In this document: positions 43,543 to 53,085 of the stretch, piece after piece
How the letters are laid out: each line of letters opens with the position of its first letter
Position numbering within the stretch: position 1 is the stretch's first letter
NCBI GenBank assembly: GCA_013286785.1
Contig: JABDFC010000001.1
Location: forward strand, 124,840 to 188,839
DNA length: 64,000 nucleotides
Direction of reading: 5' to 3'
Source of the DNA: Gammaproteobacteria bacterium
GTDB lineage: Bacteria; Pseudomonadota; Gammaproteobacteria; UBA6186; Azoamicaceae
Made by a program: the position numbers and the translations under genes
Notes under the pieces: model-generated
The model's database searches: none
What the model saw: only the letters and a program-made list of their open reading frames with translations
What the model was told of the DNA's origin: nothing

Positions 43543-46500
43543 TTACTTGCCCCACGCCGTTCTAGCTGCCAAAGCCGCGGCTTTCCGACGCTCTTCATCG
43601 CTGAGCTGTTTAACATCTTGCACCAGTTGTTGCTGGCCAGTAGGGCTGCCAGATTTCATAGCCTGAGCCATTCGCTGAGCGGTTTGCTGGACCACCATGG
43701 TTGACGATGGGCTCCTCGCTTGCAACTGTTGTTGAACCAGACGACCTTCTGCTGATCCGACAGGGAACTGTGACTGAACTCTTGCTAACTGCTCAGCAAT
43801 CGCTGTTCTTTCCTGAACCAGATTACTTGCAGCCGACACGTTTGCCGCCGCTTGTTGTGTCACAACTTGGGAAAGCGCCGTCACTGTGGTTTGACGGTTA
43901 CTGGTTAACAACGCCAGATAATGCGTTTTTTCCGCCGCATCGCTAATCCCTAGAGTACCCACCTTTTGGATCGCTTGTTCGAACAACTGCAAGCGAGCGC
44001 TGAGATCCCTCGTCTCACTAAAGCGATGCGCGTTAAATCTCTCTTGCGCAACCCCATTCGAAGCTAAAGTCCGTTCTACCGCTAACAATGCTCGGTAACA
44101 AGGCTCTTCGCCCGGCAACAAGGGTAGTGTAGAGATTTTTGCAATCGCAGCATCAATCACTGTGCGACGTGTTGCAAAATTTGCCTGCTCTCTAAACTTA
44201 TGAGCATCACAGCGGCGAACAGCAGCCACTAAATAAGTCTCTACTCCCTTTAATGACGCAGTGTAAGACGCTTGTTCGTCACCGGTATGATCGACATAGA
44301 CAACACCAGGCGCTTTTGATATAGCTTCTCTCACACTTGTTAAACGATCACGAACATTGGTTGTCTTCTCAAATTGATGAGCAGCAAACCTTTGTGTTCC
44401 TAATGCAACGGAAGTTTCCTTAGCTTTTGCTTCCAGCAAGGTTTGGTAATGCCCTTCTTCCACTGGAGTGAGGCCAAGGCCACCAATGCCTGCGATTGCT
44501 GCAGCAATTTGGGTTCTGCGGTCGACCAAATTTCCAAATTGATCAAAATTACGTCCATTAAATCGAACGAGTGCCGCATTGAGAGGTGTAAATTCCTTTG
44601 CCAACAGCGCTCGGTAATGCACCAATGCCTCTGGATTAAGAACCTGAGCCGCTGCATTCGCAATTGCCGCTTGCACTTGACCATGACGAGTCACTAAATT
44701 TGGCTCATTATCAAAGTGATGATTTTCGAATGCAGTAATCGCTTGATCTAAAGCAGTATGAGTTGTGTCAAGCAGTGATCGGTACAGCGCCTCTGCTTGT
44801 GGCGCAAGACCAACAACCGCTGCAATTCGTACTGCATCAATATCGTCACGACGCTGCTCTAAATCAGGCTCTGCAGCGAAGTTATTGAGGTTGAATCGGG
44901 TAACCGCTGCATCTAAGGGACCAAATTCCGCATTCAATAACGCTTGGTAATGCGCTTGTTCAGCTGCACCCAATCCTAATGCACCAACTCCCGCTCTCGC
45001 CGCTTGGATTGCTCCATGGCGCGTCACTAAATTCGCTTCCACTCCAAAATTATGCCCGTTGAATCGTCCAACCGCCGCATCTAAGGGACCAAATTCCGCA
45101 TTTAATAAAGCTTGATAATGTCCACGCTCCACCGCATCCGCTATGACAACACCTACACCAACATCCGCTATCGCCGCTTGAATTGCTCCATGACGAGCCA
45201 CCAAATCAGGCTGCGCTGCAAAATTATGCGCGTTGTATCGTCCAACCGCCGCATCTAAGGAACCAAATTCCGCATTCAATAACGCTTGGTAATGTCCACG
45301 CTCAGTCGCATCCGCTATGACAACACCTACACCAACATCCGCTATCGCCGCTTGAATCGCTCCACGTCGCGTCACTAAATTCGCTTCCGCTCCAAAATTA
45401 AACGCATTAAATCGAACAACCGCTGCATCTAAGGGACCAAATTCCGCATTCAATAACGCTTGGTAATGTCCACGCTCAGTCGCATCCGCTATGACAACAC
45501 CTACACCAACATCCGCTATCGCCGCTTGAATCGCTCCACGTCGCGTCACTAAATTCGCTTCCGCTCCAAAATTAAACGCATTAAATCGAACAACCGCTGC
45601 ATCTAAGGGACCAAATTCCGCATTCAATAACGCTTGGTAATGTCCACGCTCAGTCGCATCCGCTATGACAACACCTACACCAACATCCGCTATCGCCGCT
45701 TGAATCGCTCCACGTCGCGTCACTAAATTCGCTTCCGCTCCAAAATTATGCGCGTTGAATCGTCCAACCGCTGCATCTAAGGGACCAAATTCCGCATCCA
45801 ACAACGCTTGGTAATGCGCTTGTTCAGCTGCACCCAATCCTAATGCACCAACTCCCCCTATCGCCGCTTGAATCGCTCCACGTCGCGTCACTAAATTCGC
45901 TTCCGCTCCAAAATTATGCGCGTTGAATCGTCCAACCGCTGCATCTAAGGGACCAAATTCCGCATTCAATAACGCTTGGTAATGGCCACGTTCTAATCCA
46001 CCTAATCCTAATGCTGCAACACCCAGTCTCGCCGCTTGCATCGCTCCATGGCGAGCCACTAAATCCGCCTGCGCTGCAAAATTATGTGCGTTAAATCGCG
46101 CAATCGCCGCACGAATCGGATTAAATGCCGGAGCTGCCAACGCCCCGTTCAGTAACGCTTGATAATGTGCTTGTTCATCTGCAACTAATCCTAATGCTGC
46201 AACACCCGCTATCGCCACTTCAATCGCAAGGTAACGGTTTCTTACATTAGCTGCCGCTGCAAAATTATGCGCGTTGTATCGATTAACCGCCGCATCTAAA
46301 GGACCAAATTCCGCATTCAATAACGCTTGGTAATAACCTCGCTCCGTCGCATCCGCTATGACAACACCTACGCCAACATCCGCTATCGCTGCTTGAATTG
46401 CTCCATGGCGCGTCACTAAATTCGCTTCCGCTCCAAAATTATGCCCGTTGAATCGAACAACCGCTGCATCTAAGGGACCAAATTCCGCATTCAATAACGC

Positions 46501-49500
46501 TTGGTAATGACCTCGCTCCATCGCATCCACTATGACAACACCTACACCAACATCCGCTATCGCTGCTTGAATTGCTCCATGGCACGTCACTAAATTCGCT
46601 GCCGCTCCAAAATTATGCCCATTGAATCGAACAACCGCTGCATCTAAGGGACTAAATTCCGCATTCAATAACGCTTGGTAATGACCTCGCTCCATCGCAT
46701 CCACTATGACAACACCTACACCAACATCCGCTATCGCTGCTTGAATTGCTCCATGTCGCGTCACTAAATTCGCTTCCGCTCCAAAATTAAACGCATTAAA
46801 TCGAACAACCGCTGCATGAATGTTAGCCAATGCCGGGTCTAATAACGCTGCATTCAATAACGCTTGGTAATGACCACGCTCCGTCGCATCCGCTATAACA
46901 ACACCCGCACCAATATCCGCTATCGCCGCTTCAATCGCACCGTAACGCAACGCTAAATCAAGCTGTGCTCCAAAATTATGCCCGTTGAATCGAACAACCG
47001 CTGCATCTAAGGAACCAAATTCCGCATTCAATAACGCTTGGTAATGACCTCGCTCCGTCGCATTCGCTATGACAACTCCTACACCAACATCTGCTATCGC
47101 TGCTTGAATTGCTCCATGGCGCGTCACTAAATTCGCTTCCGCCCCAAAATTAAACGCATTAAATCGAACAACCGCTGCATCTAAGGGACCAAATTCCGCA
47201 TTCAATAACGCTTGGTAATGTGCCGCCTGCGCAATACCTAATCCTAATGCACCAACTCCCCCTATCGCCGCGTGAATTGCTCCATGGCGCGTCACTAAAT
47301 TCACTTCCGCTCCAAAATTATGTGCGTTAAATCGCAGAATCGCCGCACGAATAGCACCAAATGCCGGGGATGCTAACGCCGCATTCAATATGGTTTGATA
47401 ATGACCACGCTCCGTCGCATCCGCTATCACTACACCCACACCAATATCCGCTATCGCCGCTTCAATCGCACCGTAACGCAACCCTAAATCAGGCTGTGCT
47501 GCAAAATTATGCGCGTTGTATCGATTAACCGCCGCATCTAAAGGACCAAATTCCGCATTCAACAAAGCTAGATAATGTGCTTGTTCACCCGCAGCTAATC
47601 CTAATGCACCAACTCCCCCTATCGCCGCTTGGATCGCTCCATGGCGCGCCACTAAATTCGCTTGCGCTCCAAAATTATGCCCGTTGTATCGACCAACCGC
47701 TGCATCTAAGGGACCAAATTCCGCATTTAATAAAGCTTGATAATGACCGCGCTCCGTCGCACTCGCTATGACAACACCTACACCAACATCCGCTATCGCC
47801 GCTTGAATTGCTCCATGGCGCGTCACTAAATTCGCTTGCGCTCCAAAATTATGCCCGTTGTATCGACCAACCGCTGCATCTAAGGGACCAAATTCCGCAT
47901 TTAATAAAGCTTGATAATGACCGCGCTCCGTCACATCTGCTATGACAACACCCACACCAACATCCGCTATCGCCGCTTGAATTGCTCCATGGCGCGTCAC
48001 TAAATTCGCTTCCGCTCCAAAATTAAACGCATTAAATCGAACAACCGCTGCATGAACGTTAGCCAATGCTGGGTCTAATAACGCTGCATTCAATAACGCT
48101 TGGTAATGACCGCGCTCCGTCACATCTGCTATGACAACACCCGCACCAATATCCGCTATCGCCGCTTGGATCGCTCCATGGCGCGCCACTAAATTCGCTT
48201 GCGCTCCAAAATTATGCGCGTTGTATCGAACAACCGCTGCATTTAAGGGGCCAAATACCGCATTCAACAAAGCTTGGTAATGACCGCGCTCCGTCGCACT
48301 CGCTATGACAACACCTACACCAACATCCGCTATCGCCGCTTGAATTGCTCCATGGCGCGTCACTAAATTCGCTTGCGCTCCAAAATTATGCCCGTTGTAT
48401 CGACCAACCGCTGCATCTAAGGGACCAAATTCCGCATTTAATAAAGCTTGATAATGACCGCGCTCCGTCACATCTGCTATGACAACACCCACACCAACAT
48501 CCGCTATCGCCGCTTGAATTGCTCCATGGCGCGTCACTAAATTCGCTTGCGCTCCAAAATTAAACGCATTAAATCGAACAACCGCTGCATCTAAGGGACC
48601 AAATTCCGCATTCAATAAAGCTTGATAATGACCGCGCTCCGTCGCATCTGCTATGACAACACCCACACCAACATCTGCTATCGCCGCTTGAATTGCTCCA
48701 TGGCGCGTCACTAAATTCGCTTCCGCTCCAAAATTAAACGCATTAAATCGAACAACCGCTGCATCTAAGGGACCAAATACCGCATTCAATAAAGCTTGAT
48801 AATGACCGCGCTCCGTCGCATCTGCTATGACAACACCCACACCAACATCTGCTATCGCCGCTTGAATTGCTCCATGGCGTGTCACTAAATTCGCTTCCGC
48901 TCCAAAATTATGCCCGTTGTATCGACCAACCGCTGCATCTAAGGGACCAAATTCCGCATCCAACAACGCTTGGTAATGCGCTTGTTCAACAGCACCTAAT
49001 GCCAGGCCCGCAACAGCCCCTCTTGCTGCTTGAATAGCTCCATGTCGCGTCACTAAATTCGCTTCCGCTCCAAAATTATGCGCGTTGTATCGCGCAATCG
49101 CCGCACGAATCGGATCAAATGCTGCGTCCAATAACGCTGCATTCAATAAGGCTTGGTAATGACCTCGCTCCGTCGCATCGGCTATCACGACACCCACACC
49201 AATATCCGCTATCGCTGCCTCAATCGCAAGATAGGCATTTCTTGCGTCTCCAATCGCTGCAAAATTATGCGCGTTGAATCGATTAACCGCCGCATTTAAG
49301 GGAGCAGATACCGCATTCAATAAGGCTTGATAATGACCTCGCTCCGTCGCATCCGCTATGACAACACCCACACCAACATCCGCTATCGCCGCTTGAATTG
49401 CTCCATGGCGTGTCACTAAATTCGCTTCCGCTCCAAAATTAAACGCATTAAACCGAACAACCGCTGCATGAACGTTAGCCAATGCCGGGTCTAATAACGC

Positions 49501-50031
49501 TGCATTCAATAAAGCTTGGTAATGACCTCGCTCCGTCGCATCCGCTATGACAACACTCACACCAACATCCGCTATCGCCGCTTGAATCGCACCGTAACGC
49601 AACGCTAAATCAGGCTGCGCTGCAAAATTATGCCCGTTGTATCGCGCAATCGCATCACGAATCGGATCAAGTGCCGGAGCTGCTAACGCTGCACCCAATA
49701 ACGCTTGGTATTGTTGCAACCCAAATGGGCTAAGACCATGTGCCCCTGCGTTCGCTATCGCCGCTTGGATTGCGCCATGACGTGTCACTAAATTTGGTTC
49801 CGCTCCAAAATTATCCAGGTTAAACCGATCAATCGCCCGCATTGCGTCAGTGAGCAATTGTCTGTAAATAGGCTTTGCATTTTTAGCAAGAGTAGCGTTG
49901 GGGAGACCAACAGCACCGGCTTCTGCAGCAGCCATTGCAGCCCGGCGGGTTACTAAATTAGGCTCATTCTCAAAATGTTGAGCTATAAATCTGTCTTGTG
50001 CTGCTTGTGCTAGTGGATTGACTGCTGCCAT
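43543..50031 (-). CDS. Giant tandem-repeat protein of about 35 units
   Basis: 2162 residues with no signal peptide or membrane segment. Almost the whole chain is units of 55-63 residues with the pattern (H/F)NF-G-A-x-x-(N/D)L-x-x-R-x-x-A-I-x-A-A-I...HYQALL-x-A...A-R-(F/Y)-N. I count about 35. The commonest unit is 58 residues (174 bp); variants with GALGL instead of DVGVGVVIADATER are 56, and variants with ALLDPALAN are 63. Central units are nearly identical in DNA, while the first one and the last five or six are diverged. Each unit is predicted as helical pairs, giving a solenoid. The C-terminal 150 residues are Gln/Ala/Ser-rich, ending in EERRKAAALAARTAWGK. The ATG has GGAGGG 8 nt upstream. 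Function unknown; size and repeats suggest a surface-exposed or secreted host-interaction protein. Confidence 0.9.
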   Translation of the reverse strand: MAAVNPLAQAAQDRFIAQHFENEPNLVTRRAAMAAAEAGAVGLPNATLAKNAKPIYRQLLTDAMRAIDRFNLDNFGAEPNLVTRHGAIQAAIANAGAHGLSPFGLQQYQALLGAALAAPALDPIRDAIARYNGHNFAAQPDLALRYGAIQAAIADVGVSVVIADATERGHYQALLNAALLDPALANVHAAVVRFNAFNFGAEANLVTRHGAIQAAIADVGVGVVIADATERGHYQALLNAVSAPLNAAVNRFNAHNFAAIGDARNAYLAIEAAIADIGVGVVIADATERGHYQALLNAALLDAAFDPIRAAIARYNAHNFGAEANLVTRHGAIQAARGAVAGLALGAVEQAHYQALLDAEFGPLDAAVGRYNGHNFGAEANLVTRHGAIQAAIADVGVGVVIADATERGHYQALLNAVFGPLDAAVVRFNAFNFGAEANLVTRHGAIQAAIADVGVGVVIADATERGHYQALLNAEFGPLDAAVVRFNAFNFGAQANLVTRHGAIQAAIADVGVGVVIADVTERGHYQALLNAEFGPLDAAVGRYNGHNFGAQANLVTRHGAIQAAIADVGVGVVIASATERGHYQALLNAVFGPLNAAVVRYNAHNFGAQANLVARHGAIQAAIADIGAGVVIADVTERGHYQALLNAALLDPALANVHAAVVRFNAFNFGAEANLVTRHGAIQAAIADVGVGVVIADVTERGHYQALLNAEFGPLDAAVGRYNGHNFGAQANLVTRHGAIQAAIADVGVGVVIASATERGHYQALLNAEFGPLDAAVGRYNGHNFGAQANLVARHGAIQAAIGGVGALGLAAGEQAHYLALLNAEFGPLDAAVNRYNAHNFAAQPDLGLRYGAIEAAIADIGVGVVIADATERGHYQTILNAALASPAFGAIRAAILRFNAHNFGAEVNLVTRHGAIHAAIGGVGALGLGIAQAAHYQALLNAEFGPLDAAVVRFNAFNFGAEANLVTRHGAIQAAIADVGVGVVIANATERGHYQALLNAEFGSLDAAVVRFNGHNFGAQLDLALRYGAIEAAIADIGAGVVIADATERGHYQALLNAALLDPALANIHAAVVRFNAFNFGAEANLVTRHGAIQAAIADVGVGVVIVDAMERGHYQALLNAEFSPLDAAVVRFNGHNFGAAANLVTCHGAIQAAIADVGVGVVIVDAMERGHYQALLNAEFGPLDAAVVRFNGHNFGAEANLVTRHGAIQAAIADVGVGVVIADATERGYYQALLNAEFGPLDAAVNRYNAHNFAAAANVRNRYLAIEVAIAGVAALGLVADEQAHYQALLNGALAAPAFNPIRAAIARFNAHNFAAQADLVARHGAMQAARLGVAALGLGGLERGHYQALLNAEFGPLDAAVGRFNAHNFGAEANLVTRRGAIQAAIGGVGALGLGAAEQAHYQALLDAEFGPLDAAVGRFNAHNFGAEANLVTRRGAIQAAIADVGVGVVIADATERGHYQALLNAEFGPLDAAVVRFNAFNFGAEANLVTRRGAIQAAIADVGVGVVIADATERGHYQALLNAEFGPLDAAVVRFNAFNFGAEANLVTRRGAIQAAIADVGVGVVIADATERGHYQALLNAEFGSLDAAVGRYNAHNFAAQPDLVARHGAIQAAIADVGVGVVIADAVERGHYQALLNAEFGPLDAAVGRFNGHNFGVEANLVTRHGAIQAARAGVGALGLGAAEQAHYQALLNAEFGPLDAAVTRFNLNNFAAEPDLEQRRDDIDAVRIAAVVGLAPQAEALYRSLLDTTHTALDQAITAFENHHFDNEPNLVTRHGQVQAAIANAAAQVLNPEALVHYRALLAKEFTPLNAALVRFNGRNFDQFGNLVDRRTQIAAAIAGIGGLGLTPVEEGHYQTLLEAKAKETSVALGTQRFAAHQFEKTTNVRDRLTSVREAISKAPGVVYVDHTGDEQASYTASLKGVETYLVAAVRRCDAHKFREQANFATRRTVIDAAIAKISTLPLLPGEEPCYRALLAVERTLASNGVAQERFNAHRFSETRDLSARLQLFEQAIQKVGTLGISDAAEKTHYLALLTSNRQTTVTALSQVVTQQAAANVSAASNLVQERTAIAEQLARVQSQFPVGSAEGRLVQQQLQARSPSSTMVVQQTAQRMAQAMKSGSPTGQQQLVQDVKQLSDEERRKAAALAARTAWGK

Positions 50032-50154
50032 TATTACTACCCTCCGCGGTTACTGAATGAACAAATTTAAGGATTACAACGGATCTATAAAAAGCAGTTA
50101 GGCTAAAAATAAGTGTACATACCTAACCCAAATCTATAGAGCATATCGCCTGCC

Positions 50155-50183
50155 ATCCTACAGACGCGACTCAACTATGTCAA
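50155..50183 (-). promoter_or_regulatory. Sigma70-type promoter for the giant repeat gene
   Basis: Read on the minus strand: consensus -35 TTGACA (50183-50178), 17-nt spacer, -10 TAGGAT (50160-50155). It predicts a leader of about 115 nt before the ATG at 50031. Confidence 0.5.
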
Positions 50184-50275
50184 GTAACTTTAGAACTTTT
50201 TAGTAAGAAACAAAGCAAAAAAATAACCCGGATTATTATTGATTAATTCAGTAAGCGGGTGAGGTATCCCGCCTC

Positions 50276-52459
50276 TTAAGCTGGCTCTAATCTGGCATAC
50301 GCTAAGGCCAACCACTTACTTCCATAGACATCGAATTGAACATGCACGCGCGTGCGTTCTCCCGAACCTTCGTGATCCACCACCGTCCCTTCGCCAAATT
50401 TGGGATGAACCACCCGCTGCCCCAATCGATAGCCTTCATTCGAACCGTCGGCGCCTGAACCTGACATTCCAGCACTGCCCACAAAAGGCGTTCGAACACT
50501 AACACTGACTTTACGATGTACTTCTTGAATTAAGTGCTCTGGAAATTCGCGCAAAAATCTCGAAGGATGACGATCTTCATCCCGACCAAAGACTCTTCTT
50601 TTTTCCGCATACGTTAAATAGAGTTTTTTTCGCGCGCGCGTCACACCCACATAACACAATCGACGTTCCTCTTCTAGCGCGCTCGGATTCTCCCGGGAAA
50701 AATGATGCGGAAACAAACCATCTTCTAAACCGCAAATAAACACTAGGGGAAACTCAAGCCCTTTAGCCGAATGTAAGGTCATGAGCTGGACTGCGGCGTC
50801 GCCCGTTCCATTCTTGCGTTCGCCCGCTTCTAATGACGTGTACGATAAAAAGGCTGTTAAGGGAGAAAGATTATCTTCGACAGGATACTCTGCTTCAAAA
50901 TCATTGGCGGCATTAATCAACTCTTCTAAGTTCTCGGCGCGATTTTGAGCTTTTTCGCCTTCTTGTTCTCGGAAATACCGCAATAATCCGCTGTTTCGGA
51001 TCACGACATCTATCAATTGAGTCAGAGAATCTGAAGGAACCGCAACACAAAGATTTTCGATTAAAGAAACAAAGCCGCGCAAACTGGTTTCTATTTTGCC
51101 ACTGACAACTCGAAGCTCGATGGCTTTTTTCGCTGCCTCCCAATAACTGCAGTGATGTTCTGCTGCAAGTTCTGTAATTTTTTCTAAGCTGCGATCGCCG
51201 ATTCCACGTGGCGGAACATTGATGACGCGTTCAAAAGAAGTATTGTCTGCAACATTCACCACTAATCTTAAATACGCCAAGGCATCTTTAATTTCTGCCC
51301 GTTCAAAAAAGCGTAAGCCACCATAGATACTATAAGAAATACCCGCTCTCACCAATGCTTCTTCTAAGACTCGTGATTGCGCATTCGAACGATAGAGAAT
51401 TCCAATTTCATCGGCAGTGCCTGATTGATTCAACCACTCTCGAATCGCACGCACCACATATAAGGCTTCGTCTTCTTCGTTGAACCCCGCATAGATCGTG
51501 ATCGGATCCCCTTGTTCACCTTCGGTCCACAACGTTTTGCCAAAACGACTGCCATTATGAGAAATGAGCGCATTCGCCGCTGCCAAAATTGTACTGGTGG
51601 AGCGATAATTTTGCTCCAAACGAATTAACCGCGTTCCTTTAAATTCTCGCTCAAAACGCCGAATGTTTTCTATCTTAGCGCCACGCCAACCATAAATAGA
51701 CTGATCGTCGTCGCCCACCACGGTCACAGATTTTGCTTGACCCGCCAGCAACAATAACCACTGATATTGAATCGCATTGGTGTCTTGAAACTCGTCTACC
51801 AATACATGGGAAAATCTTGCTTGATAATGTGTTAATAATTCAGGGTTATTTTTGAGCAACTCATATGATCGCAGCAACAGTTCAGCAAAATCAGCTAACC
51901 CACTTTCTGTACAAATCTTTTCGTATTGCAGATACACTTCTTGCTGCACTTTTTCATACGGATTTTCGGCTGACAACAATTGGTTAGCACGAATCCCTTC
52001 GTCTTTTTTTCGATTGATGTATCCTTGAACTTTTTTGGCATCAAATCGATCTTCATTGACACCTAAGGTTTTAAAAAGACGACGAATGACTTGCAGTTGA
52101 TCGTCCCCATCGATCACTTGAAAACTTTCTGGTAATTGCGCTTCCTGCCAGTGTAAACGGAGCAGCCGATGCGACAGTCCATGAAAGGTTCCGACCCACA
52201 TGCCGTCTGCTTCTCGCCCCAACAATTCCGAAAGCCGACTCTTCATTTCACACGCCGCTTTATTGGTAAAAGTCACAGCCAATACAGAGTAAGCAACCAT
52301 CAGCTGGTGCGAAATAAGCCAAGCAATTCGGTGAACAATGACCCGCGTCTTGCCGCTGCCTGCCCCCGCTAAAACTAATAAATTGCCTTCAGGAACCGTC
52401 ACAGCTTCGCGCTGCGCCGGGTTTAATATTTCTAAATAATCGGTGAGTGAGGTTTCCAT
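50276..52459 (-). CDS. uvrD: DNA helicase II UvrD
   Basis: 727-residue SF1A 3'-5' helicase for nucleotide excision and mismatch repair. N-terminal LNPAQREAVT Q-motif, Walker A GAGSGKTRV, motif Ia VTFTNKAA, Walker B VDEFQDTN, motif III VGDDDQSIYGWRGA, motif IV LEQNYRST, motif V LMTLHSAKGLEFPLVF and motif VI YVGVTRARKKLYLTYA. The C-terminal Tudor-like domain (YRLGQRVVHPKFGEGTVVDHEG) is the RNA-polymerase-binding module that distinguishes UvrD from Rep. Normal length. Encoded alone. Confidence 0.96.
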   Translation of the reverse strand: METSLTDYLEILNPAQREAVTVPEGNLLVLAGAGSGKTRVIVHRIAWLISHQLMVAYSVLAVTFTNKAACEMKSRLSELLGREADGMWVGTFHGLSHRLLRLHWQEAQLPESFQVIDGDDQLQVIRRLFKTLGVNEDRFDAKKVQGYINRKKDEGIRANQLLSAENPYEKVQQEVYLQYEKICTESGLADFAELLLRSYELLKNNPELLTHYQARFSHVLVDEFQDTNAIQYQWLLLLAGQAKSVTVVGDDDQSIYGWRGAKIENIRRFEREFKGTRLIRLEQNYRSTSTILAAANALISHNGSRFGKTLWTEGEQGDPITIYAGFNEEDEALYVVRAIREWLNQSGTADEIGILYRSNAQSRVLEEALVRAGISYSIYGGLRFFERAEIKDALAYLRLVVNVADNTSFERVINVPPRGIGDRSLEKITELAAEHHCSYWEAAKKAIELRVVSGKIETSLRGFVSLIENLCVAVPSDSLTQLIDVVIRNSGLLRYFREQEGEKAQNRAENLEELINAANDFEAEYPVEDNLSPLTAFLSYTSLEAGERKNGTGDAAVQLMTLHSAKGLEFPLVFICGLEDGLFPHHFSRENPSALEEERRLCYVGVTRARKKLYLTYAEKRRVFGRDEDRHPSRFLREFPEHLIQEVHRKVSVSVRTPFVGSAGMSGSGADGSNEGYRLGQRVVHPKFGEGTVVDHEGSGERTRVHVQFDVYGSKWLALAYARLEPA

Positions 52460-52621
52460 CAGCCGGCTATTGTATCAACTTCTTTCTGCTTCGCATACCA
52501 GCGCCAAAAAAAAGCCTAAAACCAAAAATCATTAATTAATTCAAATGGTTATTTTCGACGAAGATTACTGCTCGATCAAATGGAGTAAGTTGCTTGTCTT
52601 GTCATTTCCCTGAAAATCACT

Positions 52622-52699
52622 CCCACGAAAGCGGCAAACCAGAATAACCTCCATTTCTCAGCTCAAATACTGGATCCCCGCTTTCGCGGGGATGACTCG
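52622..52699. repeat. Dispersed palindromic repeat, copy 2
   Basis: CCCACGAAAGCGG...ACCAG at 52622-52641 faces CTGGATCCCCGCTTTCGCGG (52670-52689), which continues into GGATGACTCG. Same family as the repeat at 20053-20215; the right arm is better preserved here. Confidence 0.75.
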
Positions 52700-52843
52700 A
52701 GGAAATTTGCCGGGGTGCCTCAGCGGTTTCGCAGAGGGATAACAATACTAACCCTATTTTTCCTCTAAAAATCAGAGTTTTTTGGGTACTTGAGTCGTTT
52801 TAAAAGACAGCAACAGTCAGTCTTTTAAGGCTGAAGCACCACC

Positions 52844-52946
52844 GGCCGCAACTCCCTTTGTTTATGAGGGATGTCGCGACCAGGGACGGTAAGAAGCGTC
52901 AAGGACAGGATGTCCGTTCCCGAAAGAACAAAGGGTGGTTGCGGCC
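52844..52946. repeat. Palindromic element with GGCCGCAAC ends
   Basis: Left arm GGCCGCAACTCCCTTTGTT and right arm (reverse complement) GGCCGCAACCACCCTTTGTT pair over about 19 bp. The centre contains AAGCGTCAAGGACAGGATGT, resembling AAAGTCGAGGGCAGGATGCC in the MITE-like element at 24834-25008. No ORF. Possibly the same class of non-autonomous repeat with different ends. Confidence 0.6.
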
Positions 52947-53085
52947 GCGTGGGAGAGCTCGGCCATTCCCTAGAACTCTATCCCAAAGCTGTTATAAAAA
53001 ACGATGATACTGTATAAAGAACCTGTATAAAGTAAGTTTATCAACTACTAAACTAAAAGAAGCCGAAAGTGGGGTAAATAAAAAA

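Larger units (their letters stand above)
52460..53085. other. 626-bp gene-free region with three palindromic structures
   Basis: Contains the second copy of the dispersed palindrome (52622-52699), a simple hairpin TTAAAAGAC/GTCTTTTAA (52800-52808 with 52820-52828) and the larger palindromic element at 52844-52946. No supported ORF. The last 100 bp would hold the promoter of the aminotransferase operon. Confidence 0.45.

Noticed and set aside
43407-43616. 70-residue N-terminal extension of the outer-membrane barrel protein
   Set aside because: It would bury the signal peptide and overlap the giant gene; the GTG at 43406 has a good ribosome-binding site.
43543-50031. The regular 174-bp periodicity could suggest a CRISPR or satellite array
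   Set aside because: The repeats are one uninterrupted reading frame with conserved amino acids and no spacer structure.
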